A stretch of 64,000 nt of DNA from Dichotomocladium elegans. Taxonomy: Eukaryota > Mucoromycota > Mucoromycetes > Mucorales > Lichtheimiaceae. The notes below the pieces were generated by a model. That model saw only the letters and a list, made by a program, of their open reading frames with translations. It was not told the origin of the DNA and did no database searches. Both the position numbers and the translations under genes were made by a program. Location of the stretch: assembly GCA_025716815.1 (NCBI GenBank), contig JAIXMN010000016.1:1-64000 (forward strand), in the 5' to 3' direction. Numbering within the stretch: position 1 is the stretch's first letter; the number at the start of each line of letters is the position of its first letter. Positions 1 to 12,451 of this stretch are shown here, in pieces.

Positions 1-2645
1 TTGTATTCAATGTATCATTTCTCCATTGTTGCTGCAGTGGATTGTGTAAACAGATGATAACAAGTCGTGAAATTCAAAGATAGTGAAGTTAATCCAAGAA
101 AAGAACAAACATTCATAATACGAGTGTACATCTGTATAACCGAACCGTAAGCGGAGTGGCTCTCACTACTAAAATAATTTTACTTCTGAAACCGTGACAC
201 AAATAACTCAGGACTAAGACAGGTGCTAGAGCCGTATACTTCCTGCATGTTCTTCGTTGGCAGATAGGCTTGTAAGTACAACAAGGGCCATAAACATTCA
301 AGGACACGGCTACTTCAAGGTCGACAGTGGATTTAGCGATGCTTGGGTACAGCTTCCATTTCTAATGATGCTCCGACCTTTAAGTGATAGCATGGTCCCT
401 GAGATCGGCGGTGAATTTATATCAGGTATTCAATGTATCGTTTCTCGCTTGGTCCAAAGTTGTATTCATACTGCATGTTCATCCTTTGTACATCACCGAG
501 ATGTCAGTAAACAAGGCGCATAAACGATCAAGGCTCCGGTGAGTTCGAATGGCGGCAGTCGGTCTAATGAAGTCTCGACCTCGACGACCTAGCGTTGTCC
601 CTGGGATAGGCCGTGCATTTAAGTCAGGTATTCAATGTATCGTTTCACAATTAATCCAAAGTCGCATCCTTACTGCATATCCATTGTTTGTAGATTAACG
701 TGGTGCCAGTACGCAAGGTCGATATATTGTCAAGGGTCCGGGTGCTTCGAGGTCGGCAGTGGAGTTAGAGATGCTTGGGTGCGGCTTGCATTTCTAATGA
801 TGCTCCGACCTTGAAGTGGTAGCATGGTCCCTGGGTTAGGCGGTGCATTTATATCAGGTATTCGATGTATCGTTTCTTGATTCGTTCATAATCGCACTCT
901 TACTGCTCGTTCGTGGTTTGTAGACCACCGAGGTATCAGTAAACCCAGGACTATAAACGATCAAGAACCCGGTTGCTTCGAGGTCGGCAGTGGAGTTAGA
1001 GATGCTTGGGTGCGGCTTGCATTTCTAATGATGCTCCGACCTTGAAATGGTAGCATGGTCCCTGGGTTAGGCGGTGCATTTATATCAGGTATTCGATGTA
1101 TCGTTTCTTGATTCGTTCATAATCGCACTCTTACTGCTCGTTCGTGGTTTGTAGACCACCGAGGTATCAGTAAACCCAGGACTATAAACGATCAAGAACC
1201 CGGTTGCTTCGAGGTCGGCAGTGGATTTAGAGATGCTGGGGTGCGGCTTGCATTTCTAATGATGCTACGACCTTGAAGTGGTAGCATGATCCTTGCGAAT
1301 AGGCGGTGCCCTTAAATCAGGTATTCAATGTATCGTTTCTTGATTAATGTATAATCGCATTCTTACTGCATGTTGCTCATTTGTCGATTAACGAGGTGTC
1401 AATAAGCAAGGCCCATAAACGATCAAGGCTCTGGGTACTTTGATGCCGGCACTCGGTCGATTGAAGTTCCGACCCCGAAGACGAAGCGTTGTCCCTCGAA
1501 TAGCGGTGCATTCGTATGAGGTATTCAATGTATCGTTTCTTGGCTAGTGTAATAGTCGCCTTCTTACTGCATGTTCTTGCTTCTTAGATTACAGAGGTGT
1601 CAGTAAACAAGGCCCATAAACGATCAAGGTCCCTGTTACTTTGACCGTCGGCAGTCGGTTTAATGAAGTTCCAAGCTCCAAGGTCTTGCGTTGTCCCTTG
1701 GATAGGCGGTGCATTTATATCAGGTATTCAATGTATCGTTTCTCGCATGGTCCAAAGCTGCATTCTTACTGCATGTTCTTCGTTTGTAGATTACCTAGGT
1801 GTCAGTAAACAAGGCTTATAAAAGATCAAGGCTCCTGTTAGGTTGAATGTCGGTAGTCGGTTTAATGATGTTCCGACCTCGATCGCCTAGCGTTGTCCTT
1901 GATATAGGCGGTACAATTTTATCAGGTATTCAATGTATCGTTTCTCGATTAGTCCAAAGTTACATGCAGTAAGCATGTTCGTCGTTTGTAGATGAACGTG
2001 GTGTCAGTAGGCAAGGTGTATAAACAACCAAGGATCCATTTACTTCGAGGTCTGCAGTGGAGTTAGAAATGCTTGGGTGCGGCTTGCATTTTTAATGATG
2101 CTCCGACCTTGAAATGGTAGCATGGTCCTTGCGATACGCGGTGCATTTTATATCAGGTATTCAATGTATCGTTCTCGATTTGTCCAAAGTCGCATTCTTA
2201 TTGCATGCTCGTCCTTTGTAGTTTAACGAGGTGTCAATAAACAAGGCCTATATACGGTCAGGCTTCCGGTCATGTTGACGTCGGCAGTCGGTCTAATGAA
2301 GTTCAGACATCGAAGACGTAGCGTTGTCCCTGGGATCAACCGTGCTTAAATATCAGGTATTCAATGTATCGTTTCTCGATTAGTCCAAAATCACATGCTT
2401 ACTGCATGTTCGTCCTTTGTAGATTACCGAGGTGTCAGTAAACCAGGCCTATAAACGATCAAGGGTCCGGTTGCTTCGAGGTCGGCAGTGGATTTAGAGA
2501 TGCTTGGGTGCGGCTTGCATTTCTAATGATGCTACGACCTTGAAGTGGTAGCATGATCCTTGCGAATAGGCGGTGCCCTGAAATCAGGTATTCAATGTAT
2601 CGTTTCTCGATTGGTGCTATAGTGGTATTCTTACTGCTTGTTATT
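1..2645. repeat. Tandem satellite of two interleaved monomer types
   Basis: A conserved core beginning GGTATTCAATGTATCG recurs at about 425, 627, 857, 1088, 1320, 1520, 1723, 1925, 2156, 2356 and 2587. The spacings are 202, 230, 231, 232, 200, 203, 202, 231, 200 and 231, so there are two monomer sizes. The long form (A) carries a GATGCTTGGGTGCGGCTTGC block. The short form (B) carries a GTTTAATGAAGTTCCGACC block instead. Reading by the block before each core, the order is A-B-A-A-A-B-B-B-A-B-A. Both forms share the CTTACTGCATGTTCGT and GGTGTCAGTAAACAAGG segments. The array starts before or at the window edge (the first copy is imperfect) and stops near 2645. No open frame runs through it. It could be centromeric, subtelomeric or intergenic-spacer DNA; the sequence alone does not decide. 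Confidence 0.9.
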
Positions 2646-3540
2646 CCTTTGTAGATTATGCCGGGATATTGGTGTTTGGATCCGGTGGGTGTTGGGTTAT
2701 TTGGGTTTTCTGTGCTACGTTATTAATTTGAGTCCCCACTTATACTACATTGGCATGTGATAGAGCCGGCTTTTCATGGACAATTATTTCAAGTCTTCCG
2801 GTATTGATTTCGCTACGAGTGCAGTCGATATAGCGATTTCTTGGATCAGGCGGTCACCTTCTAAGGACGGTTCGGATCGGTCTGGAATTCGTGGTGCATG
2901 TCTGGTGCGTTGGTGGCGACTTAGGGTCTTGTATTTTTGTTTGGTGTTGATGTCGCTTTACTAGACGAAATCCGACTACGTGAGCATGTATTGTTAATTC
3001 CATTGATGCGGTGTTCAAGGCAGCGTTCTCTCTCGTCGTATGTTACTGAGGGGTGGGGGTGGGCGTGTACACACCAGATACTGTATTACGTTTTTAACGT
3101 CGCTTCGGTCTCGAATTAGGTGATGCTTTTCTGCTGCTCGGGGGTGTCTTTGATTTAGGTATTTAATACTGCCTACCTTTGTTATTTTTAGTGAGGAGAT
3201 CTAATCGCAGGTTACTGTACACTCATTCCCGCTGATAGTACAATCAAAGTCTACGGATAGTAGCTACTCTGTTTCGTTTCAGAATGACATGCATTCTGGA
3301 AATCTCCGCATCTGACTTTGGCGAAGGCTCTCGCAATACAAGCCATTTGTTCAATGTGTTCAAAATAATGGCCCATATTGCATTAAAGCGAATTTTATAT
3401 TATGTATCCGTGGAACGAATTTCGTTTATGCACGACAAGACTTCTGGGTGGTCTGCACTCTGGATATTCTCGGATTGGCAGTCGAGTTGGACCCACAGGG
3501 ATGTGTTCGAATGATTTCTGCCAGACACATAGGTGGCTAG
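2646..3540. other. Non-coding stretch next to the satellite
   Basis: Single-copy-looking sequence after the array. Only short open frames (60-76 codons) are present, with no recognisable domain, splice pattern or repeat. Confidence 0.5.
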
Positions 3541-3660
3541 TGTGTTGTTGTGTAGAGAGTTAGTGGCAAGTAGAAAACCAATGAGTCAAAATCGAGTCTT
3601 TGAGACGGGATCCCCTTTATTGAATAAAAACAACTCTCTTTTTATATGCGTTGGGATGGA
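3541..3660 (+). repeat. tRNA-derived SINE-like repeat, copy 1
   Basis: It shares a long block with the inverted copy at 15290-15415: AATCGAGTCTTTGAGACGGG followed by a TTTATTGAATAAAAACAACTC tract and a TTTTTATATG end. In the second copy the upstream part reads like a tRNA gene, with a box A-like TAGTGGTTAGAGTG and a box B-like ATTCGAGTC. Here box A is worn. Read on the other strand the same block has a TATAAAA and an AATAAA and could be an LTR end, so the class is not certain. Confidence 0.5.
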
Positions 3661-3986
3661 CCATGTTAGCTTTGCCGGAACAAGTGTTAGCCATTGACAC
3701 CGCTTCTCCGCTACTCTCCATCTGTAGTTAATATTCCGGGCGATTGTTCCCTCCGTCTTCATTAAGAGGAAATCACCGATTGGATAGATGTGAGATGGAA
3801 GAAGTCAGGGCATCAAGACGTACTTGCGGGAATTGTTGGATGACTGGCAGTTCCGCTCACTACTGACTGTGCAAGTGCAGTGTCATGAGCAGGAGGACTA
3901 CGACAAAGCGCAAAAGAATTACTTGTAAAGGCGATCGATATGCCAGGTTCGCTCTGGTAAAACAGAGCGAAGCCACCACACATATA

Positions 3987-4157
3987 CATTGGCCGCCCGT
4001 TATAGTGATACCCTCGGTTCCTGGAAATCGCATCACTATAGCGAATTATCACTATAACGAATTGGAATAAGCCCTACCCAGCAATTTTTTCTTCATAAAC
4101 TGTATCGCTATATCAAATTATCATTATAACAAATATTACTATAACGGGCGGCCACTG
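3987..4157 (+). mobile_element. Short TA-flanked MITE, copy 1
   Basis: A 171-bp element has terminal inverted repeats, CATTGGCCGCCCG on the left and CGGGCGGCCACTG on the right. It is flanked by TA on both sides (3985-3986 and 4158-4159). The interior is full of palindromic TATAGTGATA / TATCACTATA motifs. An inverted relative lies at 30869-31025. The TA duplication and CAGT-type ends suggest mobilisation by a Tc1/mariner or pogo-type transposase. Confidence 0.75.
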
Positions 4158-4159
4158 TA

Positions 4160-5160
4160 GTACCCGCTGCTCTTTGCATAAGAGGCATTTGGATGTCAGC
4201 AATAAACCTCATATCGCGTGCTACGTACTCATCGATGGAGCAGCTATAAAACGTGTGTTGCAACAGGAACTCCCAAAGAGAAAACAACCTTCTGCATTTA
4301 TGCTGTGGATTACTCCACATCGTATGGATGCCCATTGTCGTATTTCTCTTTTCGGGAATGGCGGGTACTGTGTACCACAGAGGACTTTCTGTATGATCTT
4401 GTACCCAGAATGCACGGACCATTATATTCATTTCTCAAGCTCATCAGCATCCATCTCTCTCGTATCGCCCCATGGGCGTGTGGATCCGAACCTTTCTACA
4501 CAGAGCAGCGCGTATGTATCTTTTACTTTTTGTAGCTGAGTTACAGAACGCTGATCCCCTCCCACCCAGCCTCTGTGCCAACCAGTGCCATGGCGGTGAG
4601 AGACGCAAATATGTCAAAACTCAACGGAAAAAGACGAGACTAGTACGAGAAGAACCGCAAACATCGACTTTATCATAGATCTGATATCAAGCAATAGAAA
4701 GGAAGCCGTGCACGGCAATGGGGAAGGAATGAAAACTCATACCACCGCTGCTGTTTATTTGGGGGGAGACCTTTTTTTGTACAAAGACTATCTACACCCG
4801 TTAATCAACGTGTGGGCTAATCATTACTACTCGAATACACGGACCATCTGCATCATTATCAAAGCAGATATGAGGTTGTTCGAAGGGTAAAATAAATGTG
4901 AATTGCCCATGGGTAGAGTAGGAAGCGCTTTTTTCGGAAGACGTTCTTTGATCCGGGAATCCCCCCCCCATCGATTTCCTTGCTCCCACGTATAAATAAC
5001 AATTGAAATCGCGCTAGCCTTATCGAAAACGATCAATGAAAACTACCTTCTTCTCCTCCATTTTGCGCAGTATCTGTTCCGCGGTTCACGCGACCGACGC
5101 GGGGGGGGTTTGAGTATTTTAACCTACGGAAAATGAACGTCTTCCCTCTTTGTTCTTTTT
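4160..5160. other. Region without a confident gene
   Basis: Overlapping open frames of 105-121 codons exist around 4174-4539 on both strands. They show no domain, splice evidence or codon pattern that favours one. I see no repeat shared with the rest of the window. Confidence 0.4.
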
Positions 5161-5287
5161 CTTTTTCTCTCCTCATCCCTCCCCCGGGCCGGTTGGTCAG
5201 GTCGCCCCAAGGTAGGTCATCCCAAGGTAGGTCATGGCTAACTGCTGCTTAGTTGAGGGGTGGACCTACCTGCCGGAAAACAAGAAG

Positions 5288-5400
5288 GATCGACCGGACG
5301 GGCTAAACGGCCAAAGGAACGACCGGACGGGCTAAACGACCAAAGGAACGACCTGACGGCCCACACGGCGAGGATCGACCGGACGGCCCAAACGACAACC
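5288..5400 (+). repeat. Minisatellite of about 29 bp, four units
   Basis: Four imperfect tandem copies of a GC-rich unit are present (GACCGGACGGGCTAAACG and variants). It lies in a GC-rich island (about 5160-5740) unlike the AT-rich flanks. Downstream in the island are CTATAAAGGGG (near 5545) and CAGTAATAAAAAG (near 5690), so the island might be a solo LTR. No second copy is present to test that. Confidence 0.65.
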
Positions 5401-8350
5401 TGATGGGACCAAGTACCTGTCCAATGACCAGATGTGCATGATATTCTGCGAGGCGCCGCATCCCGCAAGTTGATAGTGCATCTTGGTAGGAATCCTCAAA
5501 GAGGAGCAATGGTACACCCCGATGACCAGGCATTGGGGGCTCGCTATAAAGGGGCCAAGATAAATGCGGGTATCAAGGCCCCCAGAGCGGGGGCGCACGG
5601 CAGTCGACCTCCTCGTGGTTGCCTCTGGAAACAGATCCTTCATGGTTCTGGCTAACTGGACTGCCTATTAGTATAGTGTTGTTATTCATACAGTAATAAA
5701 AAGTTCTTCTCTCGTTAAAGCTTTATTTTTTTTACACGATCCGCAGCCGCAGCAAAATGAGTGGGACTTTTTTTTTCCTTTTTTTTTTACACGGTCTTTG
5801 CGCGTGCTCGTTTTTTACGTGGCCATGGGGTTCCGAATTCTGTTGTCATAGAACGCAAAGGGCGGCGAAGATTGATGAAGCGCTGATTCCATATCTTCAA
5901 TCGATGGTCTTGGCCTTGGAGACAAACAGCACAGTAAACATCCGCTTTCCATCCACTACTCTTCCCCAACATCGGGTTATGAACGTATACCGTGCAACGA
6001 AGCTCAATGAAGCTCAACTTTGCGACTCTTTACGTATGGTCAATAACATGGAGCTTCCCTTTTTTTAACTGAATATTTCATACACTGAAATATTGAATCG
6101 CGAATATTTTTATTCTTTTAGGCCAACCATCAGCTAGTCCTCTCCGTCCAGGATGACGGTAATCAAGGCAGGCCTGACCTGGGTGGTATCTTCTACAGAT
6201 TCCACTCAGCCAACACCTTGCCGAGATTGAAAGGGCACGCCAGCTTGGGTGGTTTCACTCGTATGATCCCATCCTGTCAAAGTGCATGCCGACATTCCCC
6301 ATCTACACATCCACGGATATACAGTATGTCCAAAAGGTATGATATTATGCTGTGTATTATTTTGTTGCTCATGGTGAACATATATTGATTGCAAAAGCAC
6401 CATAGCTATACTGTATATACTTTGCGTTACCATGCACCGCCATAACACGAGCAAGCAAGCCTGTAACAGTAGTTACAGTGAACGATCACGATTGACCGAT
6501 GACCAAGATACTACAAGGATAACGATCACAATAAGGACCGCATCTCCGGCGATGATACTACGAACCATATTCATTTTCTCTGTACGATCATCCATTGTAT
6601 CTGCCACTGTTATTACCCCAACTACTGTGTAATAAACAAACAAGAATGCCCTGGGACGTCGGGTAACCCCACGTTGTATTATTATAATCATTGTTCTTCT
6701 CGCTGTATTTGCGCTTCCTCCGCGTTGTATATCATATGCTTTTCGTAAGTGCTCGCACAACGGTGCATGTACTGTTACAAAGCCATTTGGGACGAAGCAG
6801 TCAAGGAACACGATGACCAATTCCATTTTCCCCTGCTATTGCATCAGTTTGAAAGCGAGGACGGCCGGAAATTACATGAGAAAAAAAAATTGGATATGCA
6901 TACGCCAATGTAGATGATGACAATAAACGAGCTGCTGGTACAGTATCATGAATGGCTCATGTTAAGCCGCTACTCAACTTTACCTCAACTCCGACCTGCA
7001 AGTAGCCGAATTATGTGGAATGACGGATTGAAGATCGAGATGAGACATGAGAGATCCTCGGCCTAACGTGTGCGTTTCTAATGAACATAGAGATATATAC
7101 AAAAAGGGAAAGAGGTTATGGTGCCAAATACACGCAGTGAGCATTAAAATCTCAACTCTGCTATTCTTTTTTTTTATTGCCAGCTGTCAAGAAGCAGTTT
7201 TCGAATTAGGTATGCCTGCGATAGAATCTCGAGCTCTCCACTTTGGTTTGGAAATCCTTGTACTACCCGAAAAAAAGAGAAGTAACATTGAGATAGGGCA
7301 AGATGATTTTCTGGGATGGTGGTGGTTGTGGTTTTCTTGATTGATAGAGGCGAATACGAAAAGGTGAGAAGGACGGAGGGAAAGTGGAGTGGGTGGGGGG
7401 AGGGTGGGGGAGAGGGGGAGATGAAGCGGGCGAGGGGCGTTGGGGTTACACAAGAAACAACGAATCAATGAAGAATATGCCAGAGCGGGTGATCAGCTAA
7501 GAGTAAGAGTGTCGAGCGGATGATAGAAGAAGGCGAGAGTCTGGTATAGGATAGAAGGGGGGTGGCACCTGTTATTGTGTGTAGTGCAAGTGGAGATGCA
7601 ATATGGTTTTTTAAAGTGAATGACGGCGGGATCGGGTGGGGATCTCAGGATTAGCCGCGATTGGTGAATTTGAGAGTGGTGAGTATGACATGGCGAGAGG
7701 AATGGAGCTAATCGAGGTTGAGAAGTACTCAGGCGAGTAATGCGGGTTTTTGCTTTTACGGGATCGATCTTTATTACAGCTGGAGAGTGGGAGGGGGGTA
7801 TGATCCATTTCTGTGATTGAATTTGGGCCAATGTCACGTGCGTCGACATCATCGCCTCTTGGTTTACTCTACGTACTTGCTGCGCTCTGTTTTGCGGGGA
7901 GGGGGTGCCGATTGCTCCGAGACAGTGTCGTGAAGAGAGGATCAAGATGGCTTCTTGGCAAAATAGGATACATGGCAATCGCGGATATGATGGGTTGAAT
8001 TGTGGACACCGCATGCGAGACGTGTGAAGGAGCGAAAGCGTGAAAAAAAAATATAGTCTAAGATTTCCTCATTTGTTCGTTCTTCGCACTCCTTCCCTCT
8101 TTCTCCCTTTTTTCCCTTCCCCAAAAACCTCTTCTACGCTTCCTTCTGCCTTTCCCTTCTTCTCGTGCACGAAGCCATGACAAGAAGAAGGGGTTGCCAT
8201 ACCATGCTGGGTACTTTATGTTACTACTGGCCGACTAAAGGCTGCAGCACAAGCGTTAGGCGACTGCGGCAAGCGAATATCTAGGTGACAAGGCTTTGTA
8301 GCTTTACGACCCACCGGAAACGCTGCCCAACAAAGTTGTTCCACTGCTCC
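5401..8350. other. Long region without a confident gene
   Basis: Two stretches, 5860-6033 and 6122-6330, read as open protein and are separated by a plausible intron (GTATGG ... TTTTAG). The phase of that junction leads to an early stop, so I do not call a gene. From 7340 to 8160 the sequence is strongly strand-asymmetric, purine-rich then pyrimidine-rich, giving long meaningless open frames on the minus strand. Confidence 0.35.
7391..7418 (+). other. G-quadruplex-forming motif
   Basis: Five runs of three or more G lie within 28 bases, separated by one to three bases, matching the usual G4 pattern. It sits inside a longer purine-rich tract. Confidence 0.6.
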
Positions 8351-8353
8351 TCT

Positions 8354-11300
8354 TTATATTGGCGCTTTTTTTTTAGGTCGTTTATCCTTCGGATGGGTGT
8401 GAGCGAAGCACGGTAATATGGGACGTTCTTCCTCAGGAGGCGTCATGAAGTCCAAAGGCGTAGCAGAAGCAGAACGCTGAAGAAGCGGTTCAGCATTGCT
8501 TGTAGGGCGTACAGGTTTTAAACTGCCCAAAGTAGGGGTGCGACCAATGGTTTCGGAGATGTTACCCCCCACCAGCTTCTTCGGAGAGAAGAGGCGACTG
8601 AGAGTATCCGGAAGAATGTTGGTGATGCCAGGAATATGAACAACCTGAAAGTTGTAATCTCACAACGTGTCGAACCAGTTCACCATCATCAGATTGGCAA
8701 TTGGTTGAGTGTGCAGAAACCGTTAGAGCACGATGGTCGGTGTAAAGAGTGAATTTGTTGCCCCACAAAAACGAGTGAAACTTCTTAAGAGCATATACAA
8801 CAGCGAGAAGCTCACGTTTCGTAGTGGAATAAGAACGTTCAGCTTTGTTCAGAGCACGCGCCATAAAACCAATATAACGGTACTGATTGTTCTGGATTTG
8901 ATAAAGACAGCAACCTATGCCAGTGTCAGAAGCATCTGTGGCAACATGGTAGGGCAACGTCTCATCCGGATAGCTCAACACAGGAGCAGCATGGAGAGCA
9001 GCCTTGATAGCATTAAATGCATCAAGATGGTGTTGTGTCCATAATCCTGAAAGCTGTTTAGCGTTGCGGAGACGGTCCAAAGGAGAAGTGAGGACGGCAA
9101 CGTTTGGAATGTGATCGCGGAAGTAATTGACGAGGCCCAAAAATTTCTGGATGTCATGGCCTGTCGTGGGCACAGGCATCTGGTCCACATTGCAAATTTT
9201 CCGAGGGTCCAAAGTGACACCCTTGGCACTTACACAAAAGCCCAATAAATAAACGGCGGATTGTGCCAAATGCGATTTTTCCGGATTGAGAACCAAGTTA
9301 ACCTCTGAGAGACGTCTGATAGCCTCCTGCACGTGCAACACGTGGTCAGATAAATTGTTCGAAAAGATAATAATGTCATCGATGTAAGTGACTGCGTTGG
9401 GCATGTTGTCGAAAACAATGTGCATTACACGTTGAAATTGGCTCGAAAGAAACTTGAGACCAAAAGGTGCGCCAACAAAACAGTACTGTTGATCCTTGAA
9501 TGTGAAGGTGGTTTTGTGCTGATGCTCCTCATGAATCTTGAAGCGATGAAATGCGCTCTTCAAATCCAGAGTTGTGAACACCGTAGCACCCTTCATTCGT
9601 TGGAAAATCGATCGAATGAGTGGAACAGGATAACTGCTATCAGGAAGCAAGTTATTGATCAAGCGTGGATCCAGGCAGGGACGAAATGCAGTCGGGTTTC
9701 CCTGGGAATCCTTCTTAGGAGCGAAAGTCATGGGGCTATTCCAACCAGAACCAGCTGGAGCAGGACGAATGATACCATCAGAAAGCCAATTGTCAATGTG
9801 TTCCTGCAGAAGAGGAATCAGCTTGTCAGCTAATGGATATTGTCGGCGGCTCACGACTTTGCCAGCAGGAGTATGCAAATAAACAACAGATTCTGGAATA
9901 GTACAAAACGAAAACGGCGGAATGGATGCGTTTTCCTGAAGAAATGGTTCAATGTCAGCCAAGAAGCGAGAATGCTCCTCAGGTGTGCCAGCTGGAGAAT
10001 CATTTGGCGTAGGCAAATCAGTGTCCTCAGAAGGAGAGGGTAAAGTGGAGCGATGCCAGCAATGGGCGAGACCTCCTAGAAATATGCCAATGAGTGGCAT
10101 GAGATCAGTGCCAATGGAAACATCGGCTTCACAATTAAGTGTCATAACTTCAAACGAGTGCGAAACAGTAATTCCATTGTGAAGGACTTTTATTGCAGAC
10201 GTGGTACCAATTATATTAATGCTATGGCCAGGGTGAGCTAATCCGATTGTTCCAGAAACAGTGGAAACTTGGATGCCCAGCTGTGCGGCCAGCGAAGGAG
10301 AGACGGCGCTGAAGGTGGCACCAGAGTCCACAAAGGCCCATAAATCAGTCTCCTGTAAAGTGATAGGTACGTAATACGTGTTAGTCCTCTGGAGAGAGTA
10401 CTGTTGCAAAGCAGATAATGACTTACAGTCAGCACATGCCTGGTTCAACGACGTAGACACGTCAGCCATGGAGATATCGGTCTCCATAGGGACAGCAGCA
10501 GGCGCAAGGCCAACTGGAACAGCAGCGGGAACTGCACCCACTGGAACAGCCACTATGCTTCCAGAAGCAGTAGCAGGGACACGAGAAACAGAGGCAGGAG
10601 CAGAAGCATGAGCGGACATTGCCAATGTGGCTGAGCGTATTGCCAAGTGGTTGACGCGGCACTTGTGGCTGCGCGTCCAACTGGGCTCACCACAGCGGAA
10701 ACAATTCTTGTCACTTTCGCTCTTTGTTATTGTTGACGCGGCGACGGAAGCGGCAGATGCAACAGATGACGACGTGGACGGTTTTGACACCCTGTTTCCT
10801 TGTGAGCGGGGCATGGCACCAGCTGCCAGTTGTCGACAATCACTGGTGGAATGTCGTCCTTTGCCATGCAGGCGGCAAAATTTCGTCGTGGCCTTTGTTT
10901 TGTTCTTTGGGGCGGCGACGGAACCAGGTGACGGAGCGCGAGTGGTTTGTGTCGGTTGCTCGTTGGTTAACTCCTTGCTGTGTATTGACAGCACGACACT
11001 GGAATAGAGGCTGCGCGCCATCGCTGGGGCCTGCTCGATCGTTGAGCGCATCTCCACTGGAACGTTAACTTGGCCGATCATGACGTGTTTGGCCGATTCC
11101 GGTAACAAGGCCTCAATGAAGATGGTTGTGGTTGTAAGGTCATTTGCCAGACCAGCCTCGCGACGCACCCGATTAAACTGGTCAGTGAAAAGTTCAACCG
11201 ATTCGTTGCGGTTCATGCGCATGCGAAACAGTTCGCGCAACTTCTGCACCTTGCGTTCTGTGTCTTGAACACCATATCGAGAGATAATAATAGCTCGCAC

Positions 11301-11866
11301 CTTGGACCACGGAAGATGGGGGTACGGCTTCAGATTTGCACCAAACCAGTAGTGTTGCTCAGGTGAAAGCATGCGTGGGACAAATAGCGGCCAAACGTCA
11401 TTGGCGTCGTATTGCCATGAGGCAACCACGTCCTCAAACGAGTCCAAACACTCGTCCACACTGCCGAAGACGGTCTTGTTGGGGGCGTGGATGTTGTCTG
11501 CCCACTGAAGTGCAAGTAAGTCTGCAGGCACCCGAACTTGAGTAGATGGGCTGGTTCTTGCATTGGCCGAAACCAAGTGGCTGGCCGAGTTTAACAGCTG
11601 GAGGTCGCGAGTGATTGCCTCGAACTCTTGGTGGATGGCCTGACGTTCCTCCAGAGTGGCGCTAAGGCCAACTGCTCTGCCAAAGAAGCAGCACTAGCGG
11701 AAGGGGAGATACCCGCGGCCGTCATTGCGCTGTCGATGATCATGTCAATCTCCGTGTGAGCCGGGGAGTTGGGATCGTGGAACGCTTCATCGTTCTGGCT
11801 GTGATCCACATGGACGTCTTGGATGGCTCCAGAGGCAGGAGAAGCAGAAGCGTTGTTGAAGGACAT
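8354..11866 (-). pseudogene. Ty3/gypsy retrotransposon gag-pol, broken and 3'-truncated
   Basis: The main open frame (11576 to 8562, 1004 codons) gives, in order, a retrotransposon Gag domain, a zinc-knuckle-like CFRC...HKC, an aspartic protease with FVDSGATFSAVSP, and a reverse transcriptase with the YIDD active site. An RNase H domain follows, with VATDASDTGIG and TDHRAL. The Gag start is at 11866, but a frameshift near 11660 separates it from the main frame. A second frameshift after the TDHRAL motif and a TGA near 8665 break the RNase H end. The right frame resumes as PGITNILPDTLSRLF and runs to 8354. No integrase core is seen, so the 3' end is missing. The strand just upstream (about 11900-12160) has a TATAAATA and an AATAAA and probably holds the 5' LTR. 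This copy is dead. Confidence 0.93.
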
Positions 11867-11879
11867 TGCAAAATAAGGG

Positions 11880-12170
11880 TAAGTGAGAATTCACAGAAAA
11901 AAATGTGGAATCAAGGGGTTTTTAAGAATAAAAAGAGACAGAATATCATTCTGTGAGACTCTCAAAAGGATTGTTTTTTATTAAGTGCCAATAATGGGCC
12001 TATTTATAAGAAGTGCTTATCAAAACGGTCACTCTGGAAGCTGGGTGTGGATAATCATCTAGGCGGTCTCCTGGGACGGTGGACCAGTTAAAAGTTTGAT
12101 AAAGAAGTTCATCATTTACCCTTGTGATTATAACTGCGTCCTGAGTGTAACGACCAAACTCAACATCTCC
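11880..12170 (-). repeat. Probable 5' LTR and leader of the gypsy element
   Basis: On the minus strand this stretch lies directly upstream of the Gag start. It carries a TATA motif (CTTATAAATAGG), a poly(A) signal (TTAATAAAAAACAA) and a T-rich tract, an order expected of U3-R-U5. Exact borders and the primer-binding site could not be fixed because the other LTR is absent. Confidence 0.45.
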
Positions 12171-12385
12171 TATATCGATCGTCAGCGAAGTCCATAGCTA
12201 GCCATCCAAATCCCCTTTTTTCGTAATTGTTGTTATCAGTACTTTTCTCACCATAATCTTATACACACGTATTATATATATATAGCCATAGCATTATCAT
12301 TAGTAAAAGAGCAATCAGTTATCTTGTTTCTTCGTTTCCATACGATTCCTTCTGGTTCAACTCTTCTCTTGGCCTCTGTGCTTCG

Positions 12386-12451
12386 GTCCTGGCCTGTCCT
12401 GGCCTGTCCTGTCCTGTCCTATTGGTCTTGTCCTGTCTTGTCTTGTCTTGT
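12386..12451 (+). repeat. Pentanucleotide microsatellite (TCCTG/TCTTG)
   Basis: Imperfect tandem TCCTG units pass into TCTTG units over about 65 bp. Confidence 0.85.

Noticed and set aside
1..2645. rRNA genes or rDNA intergenic spacer.
   Set aside because: No 18S, 5.8S or 28S segment is present in the window, so a spacer identity cannot be supported; left open as one possibility only.
5757..6330. A two-exon gene with an intron at 6034-6121.
   Set aside because: The splice sites look fine, but the phase of the join gives a stop after about ten codons, and neither part matches a family.
7493..8014. A 173-codon minus-strand frame as a gene.
   Set aside because: It lies on the pyrimidine-rich strand of an asymmetric tract; composition is Pro/Ser/His-rich with no domain and no splice or start context.
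8733..11068. Several plus-strand frames of 100-137 codons.
   Set aside because: They are antisense shadows of the gypsy gag-pol frame.
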